Counted from the first letter of the stretch, positions 7,304 through 14,571 are shown. The stretch is 15,117 nt of DNA from an uncultured Brachyspira sp. (GCA_934725525.1 CAKVCG010000033.1:1-15117); one strand, 5' to 3'. The notes: generated from the sequence alone by a model not told the origin. Numbers and translations are program-made.

Positions 7304-7786
7304 TTTGTATCCCGCTTTCCTTAATACTTCTTTTATCTCTTCGTTATCCGCTAAATCCAAAGCGGTTTCGCCTTTATAGTTTTTAATATTAATGTCCGCT
7401 CCAATTTCTATTAAATATTGGAGTATTTCCGAATAACCTCTCCATGAAGCTCTCATTAAAGAAGTCCAGCCATCATTATCTTTATCGTTAATATTTGCCC
7501 CATTTTCTACTAAATATTGGACTACTCCTAAATGTCCTTCGTATGAAGCTTCTATTAAAGCGTTCCAACCTTCGTTATCTTTAGCATTAATATCCGCTCC
7601 GTTATCTATTAAAAGTTTAACTATTTCTAAATCTCCTTTGCATGAAGCCCAAATTAAACCACTCCAACCGTCTTTATCTTTAACGTTAATATTAGACTTT
7701 CCGTTCTTTAATATAAAATTGATTTGATTAGTGTCGTTATTTTTAATAGCTTCGATTAGATTATATCTATTAATTCTTATAATCAT
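7301..7786 (-). CDS. Ankyrin-repeat protein
   Basis: A 161-residue protein made almost entirely of ankyrin repeats: a degenerate N-cap repeat (about 7-37), three full 33-residue repeats (38-70, 71-103, 104-136) and a C-cap (137-161) ending in GETALDLADNEEIKEVLRKAGYK. The core repeats read DGW-x-x-L-I-x-AS-x-x-G-x-x-x-I/V-V-x-x-L-I/V-x-NGA-D/N-IN, where the usual TPLH motif is replaced by W[SNT][GAS]L[IM]. Ankyrin repeats mediate protein-protein binding; the partner is unknown. There is no signal peptide, so it is probably cytoplasmic. ATG 7786 is preceded by AAAGGGA about 10 nt upstream. The gene lies 30 bp downstream of dnaX on the same strand and may be cotranscribed with it. The stop codon lies within a dispersed repeat. 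Confidence 0.92.
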   Translation of the reverse strand: MIIRINRYNLIEAIKNNDTNQINFILKNGKSNINVKDKDGWSGLIWASCKGDLEIVKLLIDNGADINAKDNEGWNALIEASYEGHLGVVQYLVENGANINDKDNDGWTSLMRASWRGYSEILQYLIEIGADINIKNYKGETALDLADNEEIKEVLRKAGYK

Positions 7787-7816
7787 AAATATTAATTCCC
7801 TTTGATAGACTAAATA

Positions 7817-9388
7817 TTATAAAGTATCCGAATCGACTTGAGTAGCCTGCAATCTGCTTTTAAGTTTGTCTATCATATCGCCTTCAACCGCTTTTTGAAA
7901 CTGAATCGCCACATCTTTATTTTTTGTAAATTTTGGAATCGCGCTCGCTATTAAATCGGGAATTCTTTTGTCCGCTTGAATCATTTCGTATATATTTTCT
8001 GGAAGCGCCACAATTAAAGTCGCTCCTCTACTTTCAATTGGATTTCCTTGAGAGAGCAAAGAATAAATTGGGCCGCTTTCAGTTTCTACATAAGAAAGTA
8101 TTTTATTGTAAAATATTCTTCTTTTATCGGTTGGATTTAACGGAACATCCAAATTAGATTTATTTTCTATATTGTTAGAATTTGAATTATTCAAATTATT
8201 AAAATTCTTTTCTTCTTCAAAATTAATATCGCTTTCGTTATTAATCGCAATGTTTGAAGCGGATATTATATCAATCGGACGAATCAAATTATCCGTATTC
8301 AAAAGAGCCATCGCCCGCATTTCAAAAATCGTTCTCGGATTTGCAGCGTTTCTTATTCTCTCTTCAATCGAAAGTATATAATCCAAAATTCTTTCTATTT
8401 CTTCATCGTTATAATGATTTGCAAAAACTTTCAAATCGTCTCTTTCGTTTTCGGTTACTTCAAGAAGTTTTATATCGTCAATTCCGCTTTTTATCATAAG
8501 AACTATTCTCATATATTCTATTAAATTATTTATAAAAGTTCTGACATCTACCGTTTCCTCGAATAATTTTTTTATAAACAGAAAATAATTTTTTTTATCT
8601 CCCGATATCATAACATCGAAAAATTCTTTAACGAAACTAAAATTATTTCCTCCGACAACTGCAATAACATCCGCGGCGCTTATAAATTTTTTGTCGGTTG
8701 TGTAGGCAATCATTTTTTCCAAAATTGTTTCGCTGTCTCTCACCGAACCTCGAGCCTGTTTTGAAATTAAAAATATCGCTTCGTCTTCGTATTCTATATT
8801 TTCTTTGCTTAATATTACTTTTAGAATTTTTTCCAAATCTTCAATATTCAAAGATTTAAAAGTATATTGTTGGCAACGACTTCTTATAGTAGGCAAAACT
8901 CTTTCGGCTTCGGTTGTGGCAAGTATAAAAACTACATGAGGAGGAGGCTCTTCCAAAGTTTTAAGCAAAGCGTTAAAAGCCTCGTTGGTTATTTGATGAA
9001 CTTCGTCAATAATATAGATTTTATATTTCCCCGAAACGGGGGATATTCTCACATTTTCGATTATCGTTCTTATATTTTCTATTCCTCTATTACTCGCTCC
9101 GTCTATTTCTATGACATCGAGAGGAGTTCCGTTTTCTATTTGGACGCAGGAAGGACATTCTCCGCATGGTTTATCTGTCGGACCGTTTACGCAATTTAAA
9201 GCCTTCGCAATTATTCTTGCAAGAGAGGTTTTTCCCACTCCATGAGGACCAGAAAATAGATAAGCATGAGCAATTTTTTTTTGAGCTATGCTTTTTGAAA
9301 TCGTTTTCGTTATATGTTCCTGTCCGATAACCTCTTCAAAAGTTTGAGGGCGATATTTTCTTGCTATTACTTTATAATTTTTTTCCAT
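7817..9388 (-). CDS. dnaX: DNA polymerase III subunit gamma/tau
   Basis: A 523-residue clamp-loader ATPase that, with delta and delta', loads the beta clamp and (as tau) links the loader to polymerase and helicase. Seen: the N-terminal YKVIARKYRPQTFEEVIGQ block (5-23), Walker A GPHGVGKT (47-54), zinc-binding cysteines C66, C75, C78 and C81, Walker B IIDEVH (126-131), sensor and SRC motif (SRC 170-172, R169 before it), then domain III and a rather short tail after an Asn-rich linker (about 388-412). The start is fixed by the family N terminus (VIARKYRPQ). No Shine-Dalgarno precedes ATG 9388; instead a TATAAT box ends 6 nt upstream, which suggests a leaderless mRNA. I saw no E. coli-type slippery heptamer, so a separate gamma form is not supported. 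Confidence 0.97.
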   Translation of the reverse strand: MEKNYKVIARKYRPQTFEEVIGQEHITKTISKSIAQKKIAHAYLFSGPHGVGKTSLARIIAKALNCVNGPTDKPCGECPSCVQIENGTPLDVIEIDGASNRGIENIRTIIENVRISPVSGKYKIYIIDEVHQITNEAFNALLKTLEEPPPHVVFILATTEAERVLPTIRSRCQQYTFKSLNIEDLEKILKVILSKENIEYEDEAIFLISKQARGSVRDSETILEKMIAYTTDKKFISAADVIAVVGGNNFSFVKEFFDVMISGDKKNYFLFIKKLFEETVDVRTFINNLIEYMRIVLMIKSGIDDIKLLEVTENERDDLKVFANHYNDEEIERILDYILSIEERIRNAANPRTIFEMRAMALLNTDNLIRPIDIISASNIAINNESDINFEEEKNFNNLNNSNSNNIENKSNLDVPLNPTDKRRIFYNKILSYVETESGPIYSLLSQGNPIESRGATLIVALPENIYEMIQADKRIPDLIASAIPKFTKNKDVAIQFQKAVEGDMIDKLKSRLQATQVDSDTL

Positions 9389-9394
9389 ATTATT

Positions 9395-9422
9395 ATTATA
9401 TCAAAATAATGTTATTTGTCAA
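9395..9422 (-). promoter_or_regulatory. Consensus dnaX promoter giving a predicted leaderless mRNA
   Basis: On the minus strand, TTGACA (9422-9417), a 16-nt spacer and TATAAT (9400-9395) are both perfect boxes. Only six bases (9394-9389, AATAAT) separate the -10 from ATG 9388, so the usual start point falls on or next to the A of the ATG. Confidence 0.75.
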
Positions 9423-9490
9423 AAAAATCATTAACATAACTTTGAAAATTCCGATAGTTCTAATGATAATAATAAACTTTTAAAAAAGTG

Positions 9491-9519
9491 TTGACATAAT
9501 ATTAAAAATTTGTTATTAT
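9491..9519 (+). promoter_or_regulatory. Promoter of the small-lipoprotein cluster
   Basis: TTGACA (9491-9496), a 17-nt spacer and TATTAT (9514-9519) give 6/6 and 5/6 matches. The expected start is near 9526, with GAAAGGG (9536-9542) as ribosome site 7 nt before ATG 9550. It is divergent from the dnaX promoter about 70 bp away. Confidence 0.75.
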
Positions 9520-9549
9520 TTTAATATTGCAAATTGAAAGGGTATTTTT

Positions 9550-9948
9550 ATGAAAAAGAAACCAATAAAAAAGTTATTAAAAAGACTGATTTTATTAATT
9601 TTATTTGTAGTTCCGTTTATTCAAGCCTGCAAACCGACTCCAGCAACATCTATAACGGATGCAAACGAGTCTACTTTATCAAAAGAGAGCGGTTTTCAAA
9701 GTATTGAGCCAGTTTTAGGAAGCGCAACTTTATATATTGGCAATTTTACGGCTACTTCGCTTGAGATAGGTTTTAGTGCGGATGCTTTATCGATACTAAC
9801 AAATTTATCCGGCGAATTGGGAAATTATAATTATCAAAACGGAGATTTGGCTGCGTCCGTTCGAGTAGCGGATTCTTCTTCAATAAGAGTAACAGTTACA
9901 AGTCTTAAAGCGCCTTATTTTAGTTTGGAAAATGTTTTATGTCAATAA
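9550..9948 (+). CDS. Small lipoprotein, paralogue 1 of 4
   Basis: A 132-residue predicted lipoprotein: a long basic N region (MKKKPIKKLLKR), a hydrophobic core, and lipobox FIQAC with Cys27. The mature part is Ser/Thr/Ala-rich and probably beta-rich. Its end (NYNYQNGDLAASVRVADSS, then APYFSLENVLCQ) aligns with the ends of three neighbouring lipoproteins; all finish with a single Cys one to five residues before the C terminus (here C131). No known family was recognised; a small lipocalin-like barrel is only a guess from the GxY/beta-strand pattern. It has a strong promoter (9491-9519) and is the first of three plus-strand genes with short gaps, likely an operon. The location is the periplasmic or outer-membrane surface. 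Confidence 0.8.
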   Translation: MKKKPIKKLLKRLILLILFVVPFIQACKPTPATSITDANESTLSKESGFQSIEPVLGSATLYIGNFTATSLEIGFSADALSILTNLSGELGNYNYQNGDLAASVRVADSSSIRVTVTSLKAPYFSLENVLCQ

Positions 9949-9994
9949 AAATATAAAATAGATAATAATTTATTTTTTGGGGTAGAGTAAATTG

Positions 9995-10381
9995 ATGAAA
10001 ATAATATTTTATATATTTATATTCATTTTTATTGTTATAATTTTGTCATGTTCTTCTCCTGTAGTAAATCCTCCTGCTACAAGAAATGGAACTTATACGG
10101 GAACTCAACCTACTTTGCAGAAAAGAGTTTTACAATTGCATATTTCTAATGACGGAGGTTTTGGAATGGAGTATGCGGATACCTCTGCGACTACAACGGC
10201 TGCTAATAATACTTTTTCAGTAAACGCTACGAACATAACTGGAGTCGACCCTTATTATAGTTTTCAAAATAGTCAAGGGGTAGGGACTTTGAAATTTATA
10301 GACTCTAATAGGGTAATAGTGACATTTAGAAAATTAATTCCCGATTATTATACAATCGGTGAGACTTTATGCACCAATTAA
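9995..10381 (+). CDS. Small lipoprotein, paralogue 2 of 4
   Basis: A 128-residue predicted lipoprotein from ATG 9995; the TTG one codon earlier (9992) is less likely. The signal peptide MKIIFYIFIFIFIVIILSC has Cys19 as the lipidated residue. The mature region starts SSPVVNPPATRNGTYTGTQPTL, then a Thr/Ala/Asn-rich middle, then YYSFQNSQGVGTLKFIDSN and PDYYTIGETLCTN, which match the shared C-terminal motif, with the terminal Cys at 126. The gene lies 46 bp after paralogue 1 with no terminator seen, and has G-rich sequence (GGGGTAGAG) before its start. Function unknown. Confidence 0.78.
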   Translation: MKIIFYIFIFIFIVIILSCSSPVVNPPATRNGTYTGTQPTLQKRVLQLHISNDGGFGMEYADTSATTTAANNTFSVNATNITGVDPYYSFQNSQGVGTLKFIDSNRVIVTFRKLIPDYYTIGETLCTN

Positions 10382-10455
10382 TAAAGGTTTGCATAAAAAT
10401 ATTTAAGGAATTTTGAATAATTACGATAATTAAGGATAACAATAGGGGTTTTTTT

Positions 10456-10893
10456 ATGAATAGATTGATTTTTTTTGCCTTAACTATTATATGCGGTATT
10501 ATTGTATACACTTGCGCCTCTCCTTTAGCGGTTCAAGGTTTAGCTGAATCTTCAGCTACTGGAAAAACTTATTATAGTAGCGTGGCTGTAATAACGGGAA
10601 GTTCTCAAAGCACTTTTTTAGGCGTTAATGTCGCTTCGGCAGAGAGTATCACTATAGGATTTGTTACGGCGCAAAATAGAAATTCTGCCGCCGCTTCAGC
10701 AGTTTCAGGCGATACTATTGCATCTGCTGGAACTAATACAATATCCGGGACTTATCCAAATATTAGTTTTCAAAATGGCGTTCTTTCAGGAACTATAACT
10801 TTTTTAGACGATACCCAACTTAAAATAACTTTTCAACAAAATAATTCGCCTTATTTTAAAATGCAAGATGTTATTTGTAAAACAATTCAATAA
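10456..10893 (+). CDS. Small lipoprotein, paralogue 3 of 4
   Basis: A 145-residue predicted lipoprotein. The signal peptide MNRLIFFALTIICGIIVYTC ends at Cys20 (VYTC); there is also a Cys13 inside the hydrophobic core. The mature part begins ASPLAVQG, continues with GKTYYSSVAVITG, an Ala/Ser/Thr-rich middle, and ends with NISFQNGVLSGTITFLDD and SPYFKMQDVICKTIQ, the best example of the shared motif. The near-terminal Cys is C141. AGGGG (10444-10448) lies 7 nt before ATG 10456. It sits 74 bp after paralogue 2 and ends 8 bp from the convergent paralogue 4. Function unknown. Confidence 0.78.
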   Translation: MNRLIFFALTIICGIIVYTCASPLAVQGLAESSATGKTYYSSVAVITGSSQSTFLGVNVASAESITIGFVTAQNRNSAAASAVSGDTIASAGTNTISGTYPNISFQNGVLSGTITFLDDTQLKITFQQNNSPYFKMQDVICKTIQ

Positions 10894-10901
10894 AATAAGT
10901 G

Positions 10902-11294
10902 TTAGTTTACTTTTTTGCAATAAGTTTTGATTGTAAAAGGCGGGTTATATTCTTCAATTTTAACATCGGCACCATCTCTTCCGTTGAAGTTTACGCTCCC
11001 GTTCATGCGTCCCGTTTCAAAGGTGTAATTATAATCTAAACCTATTATATTATAGGGACTTATACTTGCATATTCTTTTCTATTATCGCTTGTAATATTT
11101 GTGTCTCCGTCCTCGCTTAAATATAAGGTTAAAGACCCTGTTGTAACATAAATAAATAAATAAGTTTTATCGTCCAAAACGGGATTATTACTTTGATAAT
11201 ATCCTTTGAAATAATCGGGAACACCTAAAAGTCCCGTAGCGCAAGTATTTAATAATAGAGCTATCAAAATAAATAATACGGAAACTTTTTTCAT
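10902..11294 (-). CDS. Small lipoprotein, paralogue 4 of 4 (inverted)
   Basis: A 130-residue predicted lipoprotein on the opposite strand to its three relatives. The signal peptide MKKVSVLFILIALLLNTC has Cys18 as the lipidated residue. The mature part has FKGYYQSNNPVL, comparable to TGTYTG..PTL in paralogue 2, and ends with NYTFETGRMNGSVNFNGRDG and NPPFTIKTYCKKVN, the shared motif with near-terminal Cys126. TAAGGAT (11307-11301) lies 6 nt before ATG 11294. It is convergent with paralogue 3, with only 8 bp between the stops, and divergent from the BatD-like gene. I could not pick out a convincing promoter in its 117-bp upstream gap. Function unknown. Confidence 0.78.
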   Translation of the reverse strand: MKKVSVLFILIALLLNTCATGLLGVPDYFKGYYQSNNPVLDDKTYLFIYVTTGSLTLYLSEDGDTNITSDNRKEYASISPYNIIGLDYNYTFETGRMNGSVNFNGRDGADVKIEEYNPPFTIKTYCKKVN

Positions 11295-11374
11295 TTTTAT
11301 ATCCTTATTTATTTTTCAAATATTTTTATTATGAGTTTTTTATCGGAATTAATATCTTAAATTAAATATAGCCG

Positions 11375-11402
11375 TTGAATTTTTTGAATTTTTATATATA
11401 AT
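11375..11402 (+). promoter_or_regulatory. Promoter close to the start codon of the BatD-like/moxR unit
   Basis: TTGAAT (11375-11380), a 16-nt spacer and TATAAT (11397-11402) give 4/6 and 6/6 matches. Only 9 nt (11403-11411) lie between the -10 and ATG 11412, with no Shine-Dalgarno, so the transcript would have a leader of about 0-4 nt. Confidence 0.55.
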
Positions 11403-11411
11403 CTATTTTCA

Positions 11412-11915
11412 ATGAGACATTATATATTTTTACTATTAATTTTATTTTCAAATATTCTTCATTCTACTATTATTATCGAAGGAAAAATAAATAAAAAAAT
11501 TATTTATAAATGGCAGAATATAGAATATATTTTGGAATTTACGGGAGACGCTGGAACATTTAAAGCGGAAGGTTTGAACGAAAACGCGATAAGCGATTTT
11601 GAGGTTATAAATAAAAGAGTGGAAAGCGAATTGTCGGATAAAGAAAACGAGTCGCCGATTTCAAAATACAGAATATTTTATACTTTGAAACCGATTGGAA
11701 AAGGAAAATTAAAAATCCCCGAACTCGAAGCGAGATATTACGAAATAAGAAACGATAATTCTCTTGCAAATTTGATTCCTCATGAAGAGATTATGGAAGA
11801 ATATAAAATAAGAGTTTTCGGCTATCATTTTTTAATCGCCACAATAACGGAATGTTTGATAATATCGTTAATCGTATTTTTTGTATATAGAGCGGTAAAA
11901 TCTCAAAGAACTTAA
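11412..11915 (+). CDS. Short BatD-like membrane protein next to moxR
   Basis: A 167-residue exported protein: signal peptide (1 to about 18, MRHYIFLLLILFSNILHS), one beta-rich domain facing outward (about 20-135), one membrane helix (about 137-159) and a short basic cytoplasmic tail (RAVKSQRT). The pattern of a strand-rich domain with FEVINKRVESE, YRIFYTLKPIGKGKLKIPELEARYY (about 86-110; usual form Y.Y.L.P...G...IP) and a C-terminal helix resembles a single BatD/oxygen-tolerance repeat. BatD proteins are usually much longer, so this would be a reduced form. The moxR gene 58 bp downstream supports the assignment. The role is inferred: a membrane partner in a MoxR-vWA envelope module. It has a promoter at 11375-11402 and an almost absent leader. 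Confidence 0.65.
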   Translation: MRHYIFLLLILFSNILHSTIIIEGKINKKIIYKWQNIEYILEFTGDAGTFKAEGLNENAISDFEVINKRVESELSDKENESPISKYRIFYTLKPIGKGKLKIPELEARYYEIRNDNSLANLIPHEEIMEEYKIRVFGYHFLIATITECLIISLIVFFVYRAVKSQRT

Positions 11916-11973
11916 ATCTTCAAATTATGAGAATTTATTAAAAATAAAAATTATAGAAAAAACGGAGCAGAAA

Positions 11974-12963
11974 ATGACAGAATCGAAAGATTTACAGGCA
12001 ATATCGGAAGCGGCAAACGCGGCTTTGGATGTGATAAACGCCATTAAAAACGAAATAAAAAAAGTAATCGTTGGACAAGAAAATATGATAGATAAACTTC
12101 TTTTGGGTATTATATGCGATGGACATGTATTGCTCGAAGGAGTTCCGGGACTTGCAAAAACTTTAACGGTAAAATCTTTAGCGGGAACTATAGACGCTTC
12201 TTTTAAGAGAATACAATTCACTCCAGATTTGCTTCCAGCGGATATAATAGGAACTGAAATTTACGATATAAAAAATTCCGTATTCTTGCCCAAACAGGGA
12301 CCGATTTTTTCAAATATAATATTGGCGGATGAAATAAATCGTTCGCCCGCAAAAGTTCAATCCGCATTACTCGAAGCAATGGAAGAGCATCAAGTGACAA
12401 TCGGAGATAAAACTTATAAACTCCCCGATGTATTTTTGGTTCTCGCCACTCAAAACCCAATAGAACAGGAAGGCACTTATCCTTTGCCCGAAGCTCAAGT
12501 AGATAGATTTATGCTTAAAGTTATAGTCAAATATCCGAATAAAAGCGAAGAAAAAACCATAATAAAAAATATGTCGACTGCAAAACCCGAAGCGACAAAT
12601 CCTATAACGACTATTGAAACGATAGAAAAATTAAGAAAACTTGCAAGTCAAATTCATATAGAAGAAAGATTATTGGATTATATAATCAATATAATAGACG
12701 GCACGAGGAATCCGAGCGATTATAAACTTAAAAGCGAGTATATAGATTACGGAGCGTCTCCGAGAGCGGGAATATATTTAACTAAAGTGGCGAAAGCGAA
12801 CGCTATGATGCAAGGAAGAGGTTTCGTTATGCCCGAAGATATAAGAGCGGTCGCTTACGAAGTTTTGAGACATAGAATAAGCATAAGTTATGAAGCGCAG
12901 GCGGAAAATATAACAAGCGATATGATTATAGAGGAACTTCTTTCAAATATAAATGTTCCTTAA
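11974..12963 (+). CDS. MoxR family AAA+ ATPase
   Basis: A 329-residue cytoplasmic ATPase of the MoxR family, which act as chaperone-like motors that mature or activate partner complexes, usually together with vWA-domain proteins. Seen: the N-terminal VIVGQENMIDKLLLGIICDGHVLLEG block (31-56), Walker A GVPGLAKT (56-63), Walker B LADEINR (117-123) followed by SPAKVQSALLEAMEE (124-138), sensor 1 ATQNP (158-162), and EAQVDRF (173-179) with the conserved Arg. The C-terminal lid contains GASPRAG. The length is typical. GGAG (11964-11967) lies 6 nt before ATG 11974. It is probably cotranscribed with the BatD-like gene. No DUF58 gene follows; instead an exported vWA protein gene starts 96 bp downstream. 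Confidence 0.95.
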   Translation: MTESKDLQAISEAANAALDVINAIKNEIKKVIVGQENMIDKLLLGIICDGHVLLEGVPGLAKTLTVKSLAGTIDASFKRIQFTPDLLPADIIGTEIYDIKNSVFLPKQGPIFSNIILADEINRSPAKVQSALLEAMEEHQVTIGDKTYKLPDVFLVLATQNPIEQEGTYPLPEAQVDRFMLKVIVKYPNKSEEKTIIKNMSTAKPEATNPITTIETIEKLRKLASQIHIEERLLDYIINIIDGTRNPSDYKLKSEYIDYGASPRAGIYLTKVAKANAMMQGRGFVMPEDIRAVAYEVLRHRISISYEAQAENITSDMIIEELLSNINVP

Positions 12964-13059
12964 AATTATTTTATATTTAATTAATTTTTATAATTTATTA
13001 ACATAATAATGCATATTTATGGCATTCATAACCGATAATAATTTTAAAGAGGTATAACA

Positions 13060-14571
13060 ATGAGATATTTATTTATTATTTCATCGGTAGTATTATTTGT
13101 CGCTTTAAATAATTTATACGCACAAACTGGAAAGTGGGAATTAAATATTAACGGTATTAATCAAAATAATATCGAAGTGGATAAACTCGAAAGAGGCTAT
13201 CATATATATATACAAAAGAAAAACGGTATAGCCGAATTAAAGTTAAAATATAAACTTGCAAACGGTTCTTATTCGTATTTATATTTAAACAGTAATTCCA
13301 ACTCTATAATAAATATTAATAATACCGCTATTCATGATAATTTAGGATATGTTTTTGAAACTTATATACCCGAAACTTTATATTTGGATAGTAATTTGAA
13401 TACTCAACTTAAATTAAAGGAAAATATAAATTTAATATTTGAGTCCTATGATGTAAATGGAAATATTATAGCAGAAAACGAAATTGCATTAAAAATAAAT
13501 AATGATACAACAAATCCCGTAATAACTTTAAGAAATGTCGAAAAAGAGGGGGATTTATATGCGTTCTATTTGTATTATTCTGGCGGGAATAACGGAAGAT
13601 ATGCGTTTTATGTGAGAGACGGAAAAACAAATGAATCCTATAAATTAATAAGAGCGTCCTACGGAAATACGGTTAATGTGGACGGAAGCGCGATAATTAT
13701 GGAAGACACTTATAATAGAGAAGTTGGAAAAAAACTTTATATAAAAGCCTATTTTAAGGAAATGCCAGATGACAGATATTTGTCTTTCAATGTGTTTAAT
13801 AATAATAGAGAGAGTTTTACCTATCCGATAGATTATATAATAGAAGCCACTAATAGAGAGAATTCTGCAAAAAATATAGTTAATAATGTAAATTTAAATA
13901 ATAATATAACTGAAGATATAATATCGGAAATAAACTTAAACGATAGTATAGAAAGAGAAAGCGAAAAAAAAAAATATTATGATGAAATATTAAATACTCC
14001 CATAAAATCGATAGATATAAACAACAATTCCGTCCAAGACGATAACGATTTAAAAGACAATATTCATAAAATAATTAAAAAATACAACGAGAATCCTGTG
14101 GATTTAATTATGGTTATAGACACCACAGAAAGTATGCGCCCTTATTTAAGAGCGATAAAAAGCGAAATAAATATTATAGCCGAAAATATAATTTCAAAAA
14201 ATGCAAATTCGAGAATAGGTTTTTTGCTTTATAGAGATATTAAAGATAAATATTTAACAAAAAAAATAGACTTCAATAATAATATAAACGAAATAGTTAG
14301 AGAGTCGAGATATTTTTACGCGGACGGAGGCGGAGACAGAGCCGAACCGATGTATGAGGCGATTCAGCAGGCTTTGGAAAAATTTGAATTTCAAAACGAT
14401 AATCGAGTAATTATAGTTATAACGGACGCTAAACCGAAAGTCATAGGTAGGGCGAATATGGAATTGAATACAAAAACGGCTAAAAGAAAAAATGTAAATA
14501 TAGAAATAATTTCTGCAAAAGAAATCAGAAACGAGGGGACGGACGATTATTTATATTTTTTGGATTTTTAA
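13060..14571 (+). CDS. Exported von Willebrand factor A (vWA) domain protein
   Basis: A 503-residue protein with signal peptide MRYLFIISSVVLFVALNNLYA (cleavage after about 21), an unrecognised beta-rich N-terminal region (about 25-260) rich in Asn/Tyr, an Asn/Glu/Lys linker (about 262-345), and a C-terminal vWA domain (about 347-503). The metal-ion site is DTTES (354-358; DxSxS with Thr for the first Ser), with GGGD (423-426) and ITDAKP (D456) also present, so metal binding looks intact. There is no membrane helix after the signal, so it is probably periplasmic. ATG 13060 is preceded by AAAGAGGT (13046-13053) with good spacing. It lies 96 bp after moxR; a TATAAT at 12989-12994 lacks a convincing -35. 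A run of 11 A (13964-13974) lies in the linker. A partnership with MoxR is inferred. Confidence 0.9.
   Translation: MRYLFIISSVVLFVALNNLYAQTGKWELNINGINQNNIEVDKLERGYHIYIQKKNGIAELKLKYKLANGSYSYLYLNSNSNSIININNTAIHDNLGYVFETYIPETLYLDSNLNTQLKLKENINLIFESYDVNGNIIAENEIALKINNDTTNPVITLRNVEKEGDLYAFYLYYSGGNNGRYAFYVRDGKTNESYKLIRASYGNTVNVDGSAIIMEDTYNREVGKKLYIKAYFKEMPDDRYLSFNVFNNNRESFTYPIDYIIEATNRENSAKNIVNNVNLNNNITEDIISEINLNDSIERESEKKKYYDEILNTPIKSIDINNNSVQDDNDLKDNIHKIIKKYNENPVDLIMVIDTTESMRPYLRAIKSEINIIAENIISKNANSRIGFLLYRDIKDKYLTKKIDFNNNINEIVRESRYFYADGGGDRAEPMYEAIQQALEKFEFQNDNRVIIVITDAKPKVIGRANMELNTKTAKRKNVNIEIISAKEIRNEGTDDYLYFLDF
13964..13974 (+). repeat. Eleven-A homopolymer in the vWA gene
   Basis: Eleven consecutive A's encode the end of a Glu codon and three Lys codons at about residues 302-305, just before the vWA domain. 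In either shifted frame a stop follows within a few codons (TGA after gain of one A, TAA after loss of one A). Confidence 0.9.

Noticed and set aside
7395..7700. Regularly spaced repeats resembling an array
   Set aside because: The 99-bp period corresponds to 33-residue ankyrin repeats in a coding frame, not to CRISPR repeats and spacers.
8150..8240. Possible programmed frameshift site in dnaX near the Asn-rich linker
   Set aside because: No A-AAA-AAG type heptamer was found; the A-rich codons here (GAAGAAAAG) do not make a convincing slippery site.
7933..9199. Several plus-strand open frames within dnaX
   Set aside because: All lie antisense to conserved dnaX coding sequence, lack ribosome sites and show no family motif.
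10326..10511. Minus-strand open frame between lipoprotein genes 2 and 3
   Set aside because: It overlaps the ends of both lipoprotein genes in antisense and looks like translation of AT-rich DNA into hydrophobic residues.
11925..12460. Minus-strand open frames under moxR
   Set aside because: Antisense to the Walker A and Walker B regions of MoxR, with no independent support.
12989..13020. Promoter for the vWA gene
   Set aside because: A TATAAT is present, but no acceptable -35 lies at the right distance; in AT-rich DNA the -10 alone is weak evidence. A small AATGC/GCATT stem nearby is too short to call.
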